Made by a program: the position numbers and the translations under genes
Shown: positions 9,220 to 18,496 of the stretch, one piece after another
Position numbering within the stretch: position 1 is the first letter of the stretch
Layout of the letters: each line of letters starts with the position of its first letter
The notes under the pieces: generated by a model
Databases searched by the model: none
Told to the model about the DNA's origin: nothing
Seen by the model: the letters and a program-made list of their open reading frames with translations, nothing else
DNA from: Polaromonas sp. AET17H-212
Lineage (GTDB): Bacteria > Pseudomonadota > Gammaproteobacteria > Burkholderiales > Burkholderiaceae_C
DNA length: 64,000 nucleotides
Reading direction: 5' to 3'
Assembly: GCF_002379085.1 (NCBI RefSeq)
Contig: NZ_NBZW01000010.1
Span: forward strand, 62,001-126,000

Positions 9220-9831
9220 ATGATGGTCCTTTATTCAGGCACGACCTGCCCCTTTTCGCATCGCTGCCGTTTTGTGCTGTTTGAAAAAGGCATGGACTTC
9301 GAAATCCGCGATGTGGACTTGTACAACAAGCCCGAAGACATCAATGTCATGAATCCCTACGGCCAGGTGCCGATTCTGGTGGAGCGTGACCTGATTCTGT
9401 ACGAGTCGAACATCATCAATGAGTACATCGACGAGCGTTTCCCGCACCCGCAACTGATGCCTGGTGACCCGGTTGACCGTGCACGGGTTCGCCTGTTCCT
9501 GCTCAACTTCGAGAAAGAACTGTTCGTCCATGTCAGCACGCTGGAAGCACGCGCGTCCAAGGGCAACGAAAAGGCACTCGAAAAGGCCCGTTCGCACATC
9601 CGCGACCGCCTGACGCAGCTGGCCCCCGTGTTCCTGAAAAACAAGTTCATGCTGGGTGACAACTTCTCCATGCTCGACGTGGCGATTGCCCCGCTGCTGT
9701 GGCGCCTGGACTACTACGACATCGACCTGTCGAAGAACGCCGCGCCGCTGCTCAAGTACGCCGAGCGCATTTTCTCGCGCCCGGCCTACATCGAGGCGCT
9801 GACGCCGTCCGAGAAGGTCATGAGAAAGTAA
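9220..9831 (+). CDS. sspA: stringent starvation protein A
   Basis: Glutathione-S-transferase-fold protein that binds RNA polymerase in starvation and acid-stress responses. 203 residues. The thioredoxin-like N-terminal domain (about 1-80) starts MVLYSGTTCPFSHRCR and contains GQVPILVERDLILYESNII; the helical C-terminal domain ends in SEKVMRK. It lacks the look of a catalytic GST, as expected for SspA. Located 87 bases after petC, the usual betaproteobacterial order, and followed by sspB. The 3' end abuts a copy of repeat family B. Confidence 0.93.
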   Translation: MMVLYSGTTCPFSHRCRFVLFEKGMDFEIRDVDLYNKPEDINVMNPYGQVPILVERDLILYESNIINEYIDERFPHPQLMPGDPVDRARVRLFLLNFEKELFVHVSTLEARASKGNEKALEKARSHIRDRLTQLAPVFLKNKFMLGDNFSMLDVAIAPLLWRLDYYDIDLSKNAAPLLKYAERIFSRPAYIEALTPSEKVMRK

Positions 9832-9834
9832 TGA

Positions 9835-9921
9835 CCCCCACGCTTGTCGCTTCGCGTACTGCGCTGCCCCCCGGAGGGGCGCTGCGCCTGCGGCCCGGCA
9901 AAGCCGGTTCCGCAGCCCCTG
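9835..9921 (+). repeat. repeat family B, copy directly after sspA
   Basis: Begins three bases after the sspA stop with CCCCCACGCTTG and contains CCCCCCGGAGGGGCG and TGCGCCTGCGGCCCGGC, ending AAGCCGGTTCCGCAGCCCC. A shorter copy with the same blocks lies at 47578-47632. Confidence 0.7.
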
Positions 9922-9972
9922 TTTGTGATGAGGGTGCCCGCATGCTGTCTTGGATCTGGCTTGGCTGATTTC

Positions 9973-10503
9973 ATGAACGCGCTCGACTCCACATCGACCC
10001 GCCCCTACCTGATCCGGGCGCTGTACGACTGGTGTACCGACAACGGGCTCACGCCCTATGTGGCGGTGGCTGTGGACGAAACCGTGCAGGTGCCGCGTGA
10101 ATATGTGAAGAACAACGAGATCGTGCTCAACATCAGTTTTGATGCCACGAGCTCGCTCAAACTGGGCAATGACTTCATCGAATTCAAGGCGCGTTTTGCC
10201 GGAAGTGCGCGCGAGATCATGGTGCCGATTGGCCGTGTGATTGCCATTTACGCCCGTGAAAATGGCCAGGGGATGGCGTTTCCGCTGGCGGCAGGGCCGT
10301 CGGTGGGAACTGTCCAGTCACCGGTCCAGGCGGAAGCGCAGCCTGTTGCAACGGAGGCGGACCCGTCAGCAGCGGCAGAAGCGAAGATCGTACAATTGGT
10401 GCCAGCCAACAACAGTTCTTCGGCGCGCGACGACGATCCGGAGCCGCCCGAACCACCCAAGCCGCCACAAGGCAAGCGCCCCTCACTCACGCGCGTCAAG
10501 TAA
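9973..10503 (+). CDS. sspB: ClpXP protease specificity-enhancing factor SspB
   Basis: Adaptor that delivers ssrA-tagged proteins to ClpXP. 176 residues. The folded domain (about 1-110) contains RPYLIRALYDWCTDNGLTP and IVLNISFDATSSLKLGND. A long acidic, proline-rich linker follows, ending in the basic tail RPSLTRVK, which is the ClpX-docking signature of the family. Start is the ATG giving MNALDSTSTRPYL; the frame stays open upstream through the family B repeat but that part is not conserved. Paired with sspA, from which the repeat separates it. Confidence 0.94.
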   Translation: MNALDSTSTRPYLIRALYDWCTDNGLTPYVAVAVDETVQVPREYVKNNEIVLNISFDATSSLKLGNDFIEFKARFAGSAREIMVPIGRVIAIYARENGQGMAFPLAAGPSVGTVQSPVQAEAQPVATEADPSAAAEAKIVQLVPANNSSSARDDDPEPPEPPKPPQGKRPSLTRVK

Positions 10504-10515
10504 TATAGAGTTTGT

Positions 10516-10591
10516 GCCGCTTTAGCTCAGTTGGTAGAGCAACCGCCTTGTAAGCGGTAGGTCGTCAGTTCGAATCCGACAAGCGGCACCA
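10516..10591 (+). tRNA. tRNA-Thr (anticodon TGT)
   Basis: 76 nt with encoded CCA. Acceptor GCCGCTT pairs with AAGCGGC, the D-arm is AGCTCAGTTGGTAGAGC, and the anticodon stem ACCGC/GCGGT frames the loop CTTGTAA, giving anticodon TGT. The T-arm has GTTCGAATC. Confidence 0.97.
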
Positions 10592-10596
10592 TTCAT

Positions 10597-10651
10597 TTCC
10601 TCCTGCCCCGGTCATCTGCCCAAGGGCAGGGCCAACTACCCGTTTGATAGC
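10597..10651 (-). repeat. dispersed repeat family A, degenerate copy after tRNA-Thr
   Basis: Minus strand head GCTATCAAACGGGTAGT keeps the 17-base spacing, followed by TGGCCCTGCCC and GGGCAG. Weaker match than most copies. Confidence 0.45.
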
Positions 10652-10702
10652 AGTCCGCCCAAGGCGGGCAAGCTTTCGCCGTGGGCAGGGGCAGGTTTTC
10701 TG

Positions 10703-11020
10703 CTACTTTCCGCGGATTAGTATCTTCAACCGAATTGAGGTAACCTTCCAACCTTTGTCGATCAGGCGGGACTGGATCAGGGGCAGCAACTGGCGTACTT
10801 TGGCTGCAGCGGCATTGCTGCTGACCAGCAGGCACCATACCCCGTCTTCGATCGGGCCGGCCTGAATCGCGGGGCGCAAGGCTTCAGGGATCAGCGACTC
10901 CACGGCCTTGAGCCTGTCGCTGGATTCCCGGACAAGCCCGGCCAGCCGCGCCAGTGATGGCGAGTTCTCGACAGCCTGGCTGAAAGTGACGGCCTGGTGA
11001 AGGCGGGGGCTGGAGTTCAA
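10703..11020 (-). CDS. dciA: DciA-like (DUF721) protein
   Basis: 105 residues with the DUF721 pattern: an N-terminal helical part and a C-terminal half reading GVWCLLVSSNAAAAKVRQLLP and VTSIRLKILI. DciA proteins load or assist the replicative helicase DnaB in the many bacteria without DnaC; the role here is inferred from the family. In betaproteobacteria this gene commonly sits next to the M23 peptidase-secA pair, as here, where it is divergent from the peptidase with only 35 bases between the start codons, so the two promoters must overlap. Confidence 0.8.
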   Translation of the reverse strand: MNSSPRLHQAVTFSQAVENSPSLARLAGLVRESSDRLKAVESLIPEALRPAIQAGPIEDGVWCLLVSSNAAAAKVRQLLPLIQSRLIDKGWKVTSIRLKILIRGK

Positions 11021-11055
11021 GGTTATCAGGCTCTGATTGTGAAGGAGACAAACAC

Positions 11056-12036
11056 GTGCATTTGATTATCACGGATGCCTGGCTGGCGCAAAGCCGTGCC
11101 ATTTATCTAAGCGGAACGAAGCTGGTGGTGGCGGGTTTTGTCGCGGCACTGGCATTGATGCTGGTGGCCGCGGGCATGTACCACTGGGTTTTCCTCAAGG
11201 GCGCGCGCGAGGGCTGGCCGGTGATCGGTGGCCTCGTCAAACTGGTGGTCAAGGACGAGTTCGAACAACGCGACCGCTTCATGCGGGAAAATCTCGACGC
11301 CATGGCCAAACGTCTGGGCGAAATGCAGGCCAAGATGATGCAGCTCGAATCGCTCGGGGAGCGGGTGTCGGGCCTGGCCGGTGTCAACCCCAGCGAGATC
11401 AGGACCCAGCCCGGGCGCGGCGGTGCGCTGGTGGAAGGCCGTTCGCTGAGCATGGAAGAGCTGCAGGCGACCCTGGCCGATCTCGACAAGTTGACGGATC
11501 AGCGCGTGGACCTCATGACCGTGATGGAGTCCAGGCTGTTTGACCAGAAGATCAAGAAAATGATGGTGCCGACACAGCAGCCGGTCGCGGGTGGCGCGCT
11601 CGGGTCGGCCTTTGGCTGGCGCATCGACCCGCTGAACGGGCGCTCCGCGCTGCACACGGGGCTGGATTTCCCGGCCGAACCTGGCACGTCGATTCTTGCC
11701 GCGGCGGGTGGCGTTGTGGTCACGCAGGAATACCACCCGGCCTACGGCAACATGGTCGAAATCGACCACGGCAACGACCTGGTGTCCCGTTATGGCCATG
11801 CCTCCAGGGTGATGGTCAAAAAGGGCGACCTGATCAAGCGGGGCCAGAAAATTGCCGAGGTGGGCACCACCGGCCGCTCGACCGGGCCGCACCTGCATTT
11901 TGAAGTGATGGTGCAGGGCGTGTTCCAGGATCCCCAGAAATTCCTGACGGCGGGCCAGAAACTGCCCGCGCCGATGGCGCTCGCCACTGTTCCGTCGGCC
12001 CTGGGACCGTCCATTCAGGCGGTCCGGCCGAAGTAA
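11056..12036 (+). CDS. membrane-anchored M23-family metallopeptidase
   Basis: LytM/M23 peptidoglycan endopeptidase or an inactive activator of cell-wall amidases. 326 residues. One transmembrane segment (about 23-48), a helical coiled region (about 70-160), then the M23 domain (about 180-295). Zn-binding residues are in HTGLDF and HLHFEV; GHAS also matches the active site, so it is probably catalytic. The start is GTG, preceded by AAGGAGA at 11042-11048. It lies directly upstream of secA in the same direction. Confidence 0.88.
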   Translation: MHLIITDAWLAQSRAIYLSGTKLVVAGFVAALALMLVAAGMYHWVFLKGAREGWPVIGGLVKLVVKDEFEQRDRFMRENLDAMAKRLGEMQAKMMQLESLGERVSGLAGVNPSEIRTQPGRGGALVEGRSLSMEELQATLADLDKLTDQRVDLMTVMESRLFDQKIKKMMVPTQQPVAGGALGSAFGWRIDPLNGRSALHTGLDFPAEPGTSILAAAGGVVVTQEYHPAYGNMVEIDHGNDLVSRYGHASRVMVKKGDLIKRGQKIAEVGTTGRSTGPHLHFEVMVQGVFQDPQKFLTAGQKLPAPMALATVPSALGPSIQAVRPK

Positions 12037-12171
12037 GGGCGCGGCAGAGGTAAAATCGGCGCTTCGCGCGCAGTTGAAACCAGCTGGCAGCGCCCACAAC
12101 TAAGTCGATACTCAATAAGGATTTCGGCCGCACTGCCCGCTCATGGGAGCTGTCAGCGCGGCCTCGCATTT

Positions 12172-14937
12172 ATGGCTTCCAATATCCTGACCAAAATCTT
12201 CGGCAGCCGCAACGACCGCCTGCTCAAAACCTACCGCAAATCCATCGAGCAGATCAATGCGCTGGAAGCGCAACTGGAAGCCCTTGATGATGAGCAGCTG
12301 CGTGCCAAGACCCGGGAATTCATAGACCGCGTGACCAAGGGAGAGACCCTGGATGACATCCTCCCCGAAGCCTTTGCCGTGGTCCGGGAAGGCAGCAAGC
12401 GTGTCATGAAGATGCGCCACTTCGACGTGCAGATGCTGGGCGGCATGGCGCTGCACAACGGCAAGATTTCCGAGATGGGAACCGGCGAAGGCAAGACCCT
12501 GACGGCGACGCTGCCGGTCTACCTCAATGCGCTGACCGGCAAGGGCGTGCATGTGGTCACGGTCAACGACTACCTCGCCAACCGCGATGCCCGCTGGATG
12601 GGCAAGCTCTACAACTTCCTGGGTCTGACGGTCGGCATCAACCTGCCGAACATGCAGCGCCCCGAGAAGCAGGAAGCCTACCTTGCCGACATCACCTACG
12701 GCACCAACAACGAATTCGGTTTTGACTACCTGCGCGACAACATGGTCTACGAAGTGGCCGACCGCGTTCAGCGCGGACTGAACTACGCCATCGTCGACGA
12801 GGTGGATTCGATCCTGATCGACGAAGCCCGCACGCCGCTGATCATCAGCGGCCAGGCCGAAGACCATACCGAGATGTACCTGGCCATCAACAAGGTGGTT
12901 CCGCTGCTGACGCGCCAGGAAGGCGAGGCCGACCCGCGCACCGGCGAGGGCATCATCAAGCCCGGCGACTTCACGCTCGATGAAAAGACCCATCAGGTGT
13001 TCCTGACCGAGCAAGGCCACGAAAACGCCGAACGCATCCTGTTCAGCCTGGGCCTGATTCCCGAAGGCGCCACGCTGTACGATCCGGCGAACATTTCGCT
13101 GATGCACCACCTGTATGCGGCCCTGCGTGCCAACCACCTGTATCACCGCGACCAGCACTATGTGGTGCAGGACGGCGAAATCGTGATCGTCGACGAGTTC
13201 ACCGGCCGCCTGATGTCGGGCCGGCGCTGGAGCGAGGGCCTGCACCAGGCCGTCGAGGCGAAAGAAGGCGTGGAGATCCAGGCCGAGAACCAGACCCTGG
13301 CATCGATCACCTTCCAGAATTACTTCCGCCTGTACGGCAAGCTGGCCGGCATGACCGGCACGGCCGACACCGAGGCCTACGAGTTCCAGGAAATCTACGG
13401 ACTCGAGACCACGGTGATCCCGCCGAACCGCCCGAGCCGGCGCGAGGACCAGCTCGACCGCGTGTACAAGACCACGCGTGAAAAATACGAGGCAGCGATC
13501 AAGGACATCCGGGAATGCCACGAACGCGGCCAGCCGGTGCTGGTGGGCACCACGTCGATCGAAAACTCGGAAATCATCGACCAGCTGCTGGACAAGGAAA
13601 ACCTGCCGCACCAGGTGCTCAACGCCAAGCAGCATGCCCGTGAGGCCGACATCGTGGCCCAGGCCGGCCGCCCCGGCATGATCACCATCGCCACCAACAT
13701 GGCCGGCCGCGGCACGGACATCGTGCTGGGCGGCAACGTGGAGAAACTTGTTGAGGCGGTCGAGGCCGACGAGTCGCTGGACGCTGATGCCAAAGCCGTT
13801 GAAATTGCCCGCCTGCGCGCGCAGTGGGCGCAGGACCACGAGAAGGTCAAGGCGCTCGGCGGGCTGCGCATCATTGCGACGGAGCGGCATGAGTCCCGCC
13901 GCATCGACAACCAGCTGCGCGGCCGCTCGGGCCGCCAGGGTGACCCCGGTTCCTCGCGTTTTTACCTGAGCCTGGACGACACGCTGATGCGCATTTTCGC
14001 CGGCGACCGGGTCCGCGCCATCATGGAGCGGCTCAAGATGCCGGACGGCGAGGCCATCGAGGCCGGCATCGTGACACGCAGCATCGAGTCTGCCCAGCGC
14101 AAGGTGGAAGCACGCAACTTCGACATCCGCAAGCAGCTGCTGGAATACGATGACGTCGCCAACGACCAGCGCAAGGTGATTTACCAGCAGCGCAACGACA
14201 TCATGGACGCGGCCAGCCTGGAAGGGCAGATTGCCTCCCTGCGCGAGGGCTGCTTCACCGACCTGGTGCGCCAGTACATCCCGGCCGAAAGCGTGGAAGA
14301 GCAGTGGGACATTGCGGGCCTGGAGAAAGTGCTGCGTGACGAATGGCAGATCGAGATCTCCCTGCACGACGAGGTCCAGGCGGCCAGCGCCATCACCGAC
14401 GAGGACCTGCTGGAAAAGGTGCTCGCCGCCGCCAATGCCGCCTTTGCCGACAAGGTCGAGAAAATCGGCGCGGAAAACTTCACCCAGTTCGAGCGCATCG
14501 TGCTGCTGCAGAGCATTGACTCGCACTGGCGCGAGCACCTGAGCTCGCTCGACTACCTGCGCCAGGGCATCCACCTGCGCGGCTACGCCCAGAAGCAGCC
14601 CAAGCAGGAGTACAAGCGGGAAGCCTTCGAGCTGTTCGGCCAGTTGCTCGACAGCGTGAAAAACGAAGTCACCAAACTGCTCATGACGGTCCAGGTCCAG
14701 TCGGGCGAACAGCTTGGCCAGGCCGCCGAGGAGATGGAAGACCGGGCCGAGCGGATCGCCAACGTGACCTACACGGCGCCGACCGAAACCGGCGAAGTGG
14801 AAACCACGGTGGACGAGGAATCGCTGCGTTACAAGCAGGCCTTGCCGGCCGGTGCGCTGCCACGCGTGGGCCGCAACGATCCGTGCCCTTGCGGCTCGGG
14901 AAAAAAATACAAACTCTGCCACGGCAAACTCAATTGA
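12172..14937 (+). CDS. secA: preprotein translocase ATPase SecA
   Basis: Motor of the Sec export pathway. 921 residues, full length. NBD1 has Walker A GTGEGKT around residue 103 and Walker [16 protein letters not shown] around 207; NBD2 contains [14 protein letters not shown] and [15 protein letters not shown]. The C-terminus carries the zinc- and SecB-binding tail [19 protein letters not shown]. The 135-base leader shows TAAAAT (12051-12056) but no convincing -35 and no SecM-like arrest peptide. Confidence 0.98.
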   Translation: MASNILTKIFGSRNDRLLKTYRKSIEQINALEAQLEALDDEQLRAKTREFIDRVTKGETLDDILPEAFAVVREGSKRVMKMRHFDVQMLGGMALHNGKISEMGTGEGKTLTATLPVYLNALTGKGVHVVTVNDYLANRDARWMGKLYNFLGLTVGINLPNMQRPEKQEAYLADITYGTNNEFGFDYLRDNMVYEVADRVQRGLNYAIVDEVDSILIDEARTPLIISGQAEDHTEMYLAINKVVPLLTRQEGEADPRTGEGIIKPGDFTLDEKTHQVFLTEQGHENAERILFSLGLIPEGATLYDPANISLMHHLYAALRANHLYHRDQHYVVQDGEIVIVDEFTGRLMSGRRWSEGLHQAVEAKEGVEIQAENQTLASITFQNYFRLYGKLAGMTGTADTEAYEFQEIYGLETTVIPPNRPSRREDQLDRVYKTTREKYEAAIKDIRECHERGQPVLVGTTSIENSEIIDQLLDKENLPHQVLNAKQHAREADIVAQAGRPGMITIATNMAGRGTDIVLGGNVEKLVEAVEADESLDADAKAVEIARLRAQWAQDHEKVKALGGLRIIATERHESRRIDNQLRGRSGRQGDPGSSRFYLSLDDTLMRIFAGDRVRAIMERLKMPDGEAIEAGIVTRSIESAQRKVEARNFDIRKQLLEYDDVANDQRKVIYQQRNDIMDAASLEGQIASLREGCFTDLVRQYIPAESVEEQWDIAGLEKVLRDEWQIEISLHDEVQAASAITDEDLLEKVLAAANAAFADKVEKIGAENFTQFERIVLLQSIDSHWREHLSSLDYLRQGIHLRGYAQKQPKQEYKREAFELFGQLLDSVKNEVTKLLMTVQVQSGEQLGQAAEEMEDRAERIANVTYTAPTETGEVETTVDEESLRYKQALPAGALPRVGRNDPCPCGSGKKYKLCHGKLN

Positions 14938-14974
14938 GTTGCGCCCGTCGGCCCGCTTCTGGAGCCAAGACACC

Positions 14975-16216
14975 ATGCCCGTGAACCTGCTTGCCACGCC
15001 TGCCGACCAGCTCCATCCCGTGCCCGGCGTGCGCTGGGGCATTGCCGAGGCGGGCATACGCAAGGCCGGCCGCAAAGACCTGTCGGTGCTGCTGCTCGAT
15101 GAGGGCGCCTCGGTCGGTGCGGTGTTCACGCAAAACCGCTTCTGCGCCGCACCGGTGCAGATTTGCCGCGAGCACCTTGCCCGAAACGGCGGCCAGAGCC
15201 TGGGCATACGCGCGATGCTGATCAACACCGGCAACGCCAATGCCGGCACCGGCGCGGACGGCCTGAGCCGGGCGCACGCCAGCTGCATTGCGCTGGCGCG
15301 CGCGCTCAATGTCGCACCGGAGCAGATCCTGCCGTTTTCCACCGGTGTGATCATGGAACCGCTGCCGCACGACCGCATCGCCGCAGGCCTGCCCGCTGCA
15401 CTGGCCGATGCCAAGGCCGACAACTGGGGCCGGGCCGCCGAAGCTATCATGACCACGGACACCGTGGCCAAGGCGTTTTCCAGCCGCATCACCCTGGGCG
15501 GCGTGCCCGTGGCCATCACCGGCATCAGCAAGGGCGCCGGCATGATACGGCCTAACATGGCCACCATGCTGGGCTTCCTGGCGACCGACGCCTGTGTGGC
15601 GCAGGACCTGATGGCGCAACTGGCCACCGAACTGGCCGAGGGCTCGTTCAACCGCGTCACCGTGGACGGCGACACCTCGACCAACGACTCCTTTGTGGTG
15701 ATGGCCACCAACCGCGCGAGCCATGCGCCCATCACCGCGCTGGACAGCCCCGACGGCCAGGCGCTGAAGGCGGCCATGCTGGACATCGCAAAAAAGCTGG
15801 CGCAGGCGATTGTGCGTGACGGCGAAGGTGCGACCAAGTTCATCACCATCCGCGTCGAAGGCGGCCAGACCGGCGCCGAGTGCCGCCAGGTGGCCTACGC
15901 GATTGCGCATTCGCCGCTGGTCAAGACGGCGTTTTTTGCCAGCGACCCCAACCTGGGCCGCATCCTGGCGGCGGTTGGTTATGCCGGCATCGCCGATCTG
16001 GACCAGACACAAATCGATCTTTACCTGGACGATGTGCTGGTGGCCAAAAACGGCGGCCGGCATGCCGGCTATGTCGAGGCCGACGGCCAGCGCGTGATGA
16101 AACAAAGCGAAATCACGGTACGCGTGGCGCTGGGCCGCGGCCAAGCCGTTGACACGGTCTGGACCTGTGACCTGTCGTACGACTACGTCAAGATCAACGC
16201 CGACTACCGCAGCTGA
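14975..16216 (+). CDS. argJ: bifunctional ornithine acetyltransferase / N-acetylglutamate synthase
   Basis: Recycles the acetyl group in the arginine pathway by moving it from N-acetylornithine to glutamate. 413 residues. The proenzyme self-cleavage site is [16 protein letters not shown], where the threonine of ATML becomes the N-terminal nucleophile of the beta chain (about residue 197). The C-terminal [13 protein letters not shown] is family-typical. Start is the ATG giving MPVNLL, with GGAG 10 bases upstream. Followed after 17 bases by the DUF815 ATPase gene and then mutT, likely one operon. Confidence 0.95.
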   Translation: MPVNLLATPADQLHPVPGVRWGIAEAGIRKAGRKDLSVLLLDEGASVGAVFTQNRFCAAPVQICREHLARNGGQSLGIRAMLINTGNANAGTGADGLSRAHASCIALARALNVAPEQILPFSTGVIMEPLPHDRIAAGLPAALADAKADNWGRAAEAIMTTDTVAKAFSSRITLGGVPVAITGISKGAGMIRPNMATMLGFLATDACVAQDLMAQLATELAEGSFNRVTVDGDTSTNDSFVVMATNRASHAPITALDSPDGQALKAAMLDIAKKLAQAIVRDGEGATKFITIRVEGGQTGAECRQVAYAIAHSPLVKTAFFASDPNLGRILAAVGYAGIADLDQTQIDLYLDDVLVAKNGGRHAGYVEADGQRVMKQSEITVRVALGRGQAVDTVWTCDLSYDYVKINADYRS

Positions 16217-16233
16217 GTGCTGCCCCCACCGAC

Positions 16234-17214
16234 ATGAACGAGCAATTTGAACGCCTGATGGCGCGTGCGGAATCCCTGCTGGCGCGCATTGAATCCGTGT
16301 TGCCGCAGCCGCTGTCGGCGCCGGACTGGAGCGCCTCGGTAGCCTACCGCTACCGCAAGCGCAGCTCCGGCCACGGTTCGCTGGAGCCGGTGCGCCACAT
16401 CGGCAACATGCGCCTCACCGACCTCAAGGAAATCGAGGACCAGAAGGAAAAAATCCGGCGCAACACCGAGCAGTTCGTGCTCGGCAAACCCGCCAACAAC
16501 GTGCTGCTGACCGGCGCCCGCGGCACCGGCAAGTCCTCGCTGATCAAGGCCTGCCTCAACGCCTATTCGGCGCGCGGCCTGCGCCTGATCGAGGTCGACA
16601 AGACCGACCTGACCGACCTGCCCGACATCGTCGACGTGGTCTCCGGCCTGAGCGAAAAATTCATCGTGTTTTGTGATGACCTGAGTTTTGAGGAAGGCGA
16701 GCCCGGCTACAAGGCACTCAAGTCCATCCTCGACGGCTCCATCGCCGCGGCCACGCCGAACGTGCTGATTTACGCGACCAGCAACCGGCGCCACCTGCTG
16801 CCCGAGTACATGACCGAGAACCTGACCTACAGCCGCAGCGAGGACGGCGAGGTGCATCCGGGCGAGGTCGTCGAGGAAAAGATCTCGCTGTCCGAACGCT
16901 TCGGCCTGTGGGTCAGCTTCTACCCGTTCAGCCAGGACGAGTACCTGACCATCGTTGCGCAGTGGCTGTCGTCGTTTGGCGTGGGCCAGGAGGCGATCAA
17001 CGCGGCCAAACCGGCATCGCTGGTCTGGGCACTGGAGCGCGGCTCACGCAGCGGCCGCGTGGCCTACCAGTTCGCCCGCGACTACGCCGGCCGTGACAGT
17101 GATCAGCGGCCCACCGCCGCCGCACCCATCGCCGCCTACGAGCGGCCCGCTGCCGCTGCTAGCGCGGCTGCGGCGTCCGACCCTGGCGACGCGGCGGCTG
17201 ATCACGCAACATGA
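16234..17214 (+). CDS. DUF815-family AAA+ ATPase
   Basis: 326-residue P-loop ATPase of unknown substrate, widespread in proteobacteria. Walker A is GARGTGKSS near residue 91, Walker B is FIVFCDDLSF near 145, and ATSNRRHLLPEYM looks like sensor 1. The C-terminal 35 residues are alanine-rich and low in complexity. Its stop overlaps the mutT start (ATGA). The position between argJ and mutT is conserved in related bacteria as far as I recall, but no function follows from that. Confidence 0.85.
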   Translation: MNEQFERLMARAESLLARIESVLPQPLSAPDWSASVAYRYRKRSSGHGSLEPVRHIGNMRLTDLKEIEDQKEKIRRNTEQFVLGKPANNVLLTGARGTGKSSLIKACLNAYSARGLRLIEVDKTDLTDLPDIVDVVSGLSEKFIVFCDDLSFEEGEPGYKALKSILDGSIAAATPNVLIYATSNRRHLLPEYMTENLTYSRSEDGEVHPGEVVEEKISLSERFGLWVSFYPFSQDEYLTIVAQWLSSFGVGQEAINAAKPASLVWALERGSRSGRVAYQFARDYAGRDSDQRPTAAAPIAAYERPAAAASAAAASDPGDAAADHAT

Positions 17215-17681
17215 GTGTGCTGATCGCCGACGGCGAGCGCCCGCGCGAGGGCGGCGCCGACCGCCAGGTGGTGGATGTCGCGGTGGGTGTGTTGCTGCGG
17301 CCGGACGGCGACTTCCTGCTGACCTCGCGCCCGCCGGGCAAGGTCTACGAGGGCTACTGGGAGTTCCCGGGCGGCAAGCTGGAGGCCGGCGAGACGGTGG
17401 AGCAGGCGCTGCGCCGCGAACTGCATGAAGAAATCGGCATCACGATAGGCGCGGTGCAGCCCTGGAAGGTCGAGCTGGTGGACTACCCGCACGCGCTGGT
17501 GCGGCTGAACTTCTGCAAGGTCTTCGACTGGACGGGCGAGCTGCACATGCGCGAAGGCCAGCTGTTTGCCTGGCAGCGCCTGCCGGTGGCGGTCAGGCCG
17601 GTGTTGCCGGGCACGCTGCCGGTGCTGGGCTGGTTCGCAGCCGAACGCCAGTTTGCCGGCGTGACGCACACCGCCGTTTAA
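17211..17681 (+). CDS. mutT: 8-oxo-dGTP diphosphatase MutT
   Basis: Nudix hydrolase that removes oxidised dGTP from the nucleotide pool. 156 residues. The Nudix box spans about 54-76 (GGKLEAGETVEQALRRELHE then EIG). The surrounding VAVGVLLRPDGDFLLTSRP and YEGYWEFPGGK match MutT rather than RppH or NudB. It overlaps the preceding ATPase gene by 4 bases. Short form, without the fused ThiE-like domain seen in some proteobacteria. Confidence 0.88.
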   Translation: MSVLIADGERPREGGADRQVVDVAVGVLLRPDGDFLLTSRPPGKVYEGYWEFPGGKLEAGETVEQALRRELHEEIGITIGAVQPWKVELVDYPHALVRLNFCKVFDWTGELHMREGQLFAWQRLPVAVRPVLPGTLPVLGWFAAERQFAGVTHTAV

Positions 17682-17717
17682 CCGTTTGACCGGTTTACAT
17701 GCAGGCGGCGCTGGGGT

Positions 17718-17773
17718 GCTCTGTTATTGATAGCTGCTTGCGCTTGCCGAATAAGGGCTAGCGGCACTTTGTA
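17718..17773 (+). repeat. dispersed repeat family A, intergenic copy after mutT
   Basis: Head GCTCTGTTATTGATAGC, then TGCTTGCGCTTGCC, GGGCTAGCGGCA and CTTT. One of the best-preserved copies. It lies between the convergent mutT and lytic transglycosylase genes. Confidence 0.85.
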
Positions 17774-17807
17774 CTCGTAAATCCGGCGTGCTGCCGGATT
17801 GCCGGCC

Positions 17808-18491
17808 TCAGGCCGTGAGTTCCCACTGTTTTCTCGCACCCAGCACCGCATCCGGGTAGGGCGCCTTGCCGCGTGAGCCGTTGTAGCGGCCCAGGCCCAG
17901 GAACAGGTCGCCTTTTTCCCGGTCCAGGTAGTGCCGCAGAATCACGCAGCCAAAGCGCAGGTTGGTCTGCATGTGAAACAGCTTGCCGGCGTCGCCGTCG
18001 CCAATGACCCGGGTCCAGAAGGGCATGACCTGCATGTAACCCCGCGCGCCGACGCGGCTGACCGCAAATTTACGGAAGTTGCTTTCGACCTGGATCAGGC
18101 CCAGCACCAGCGCCACGTCCAGGCCGGCGCGTTTGCTTTCGTACCAGACCGTCTGCAGGAATTCCTTGCGGATTTGCCATTCCGGCTTTTTCTTCCAGAG
18201 CCGGTCGCTCATGGCGCCCAGCCAGCGCAGGTAGGCGAGGCGGCTTTCGGTGTCGCGAAATTCGGGCACCGGTGGCGCCTGGCTGGCGATGGCTGAACTC
18301 AACGCCGTGCGCACCGAGTCGATCAGGGGTTCTTCGATCTGTGCGCCGGCCCAGGATTGCTCCGAAAATAGGAGCGATCCCCCCAGAACGGAAAAGGACT
18401 GCAGGCACTTTCTTCTTGAAAGTCCGGCAGCCGAGGGGAGGGCGGGGACCACAGGTGCCGGTGGCGACAGGAAGACGTGGGACGGCCGCAT
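17808..18491 (-). CDS. secreted lytic transglycosylase (SLT domain)
   Basis: Peptidoglycan-cleaving enzyme of the transglycosylase SLT family. 227 residues. An RRKCLQSFSVLGG stretch near residues 26-38 resembles a twin-arginine signal peptide. The catalytic glutamate is in LIQVESNFRKFAVS (about residue 138), followed by GARGYMQVMPFW and LGRYNGSRG. It starts 5 bases after the proS stop and is likely cotranscribed with proS. The signal-peptide segment coincides with a copy of the dispersed repeat (18359-18415), so this N-terminus may be a lineage-specific acquisition. Confidence 0.87.
   Translation of the reverse strand: MRPSHVFLSPPAPVVPALPSAAGLSRRKCLQSFSVLGGSLLFSEQSWAGAQIEEPLIDSVRTALSSAIASQAPPVPEFRDTESRLAYLRWLGAMSDRLWKKKPEWQIRKEFLQTVWYESKRAGLDVALVLGLIQVESNFRKFAVSRVGARGYMQVMPFWTRVIGDGDAGKLFHMQTNLRFGCVILRHYLDREKGDLFLGLGRYNGSRGKAPYPDAVLGARKQWELTA
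18359..18415 (+). repeat. dispersed repeat family A, copy over the transglycosylase signal peptide
   Basis: Head GCTCCGAAAATAGGAGC has perfectly complementary arms; the tail reads GGACTGCAGGCACTTTCTTC, like the intergenic copies. It lies antisense within the gene and covers about codons 26-44. Confidence 0.65.
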
Positions 18492-18496
18492 TGCGC

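Noticed and set aside
12037-12171. SecM-like regulatory peptide upstream of secA
   Set aside because: The leader has no open frame with an arrest-type sequence; the upstream gene is a full M23 peptidase.
12112-15849. 1245-codon open frame on the minus strand opposite secA and argJ
   Set aside because: It is a shadow of two well-recognised genes. Its translation is His/Asp/Gly/Val-rich without domains, as expected of the antisense of high-GC codons.
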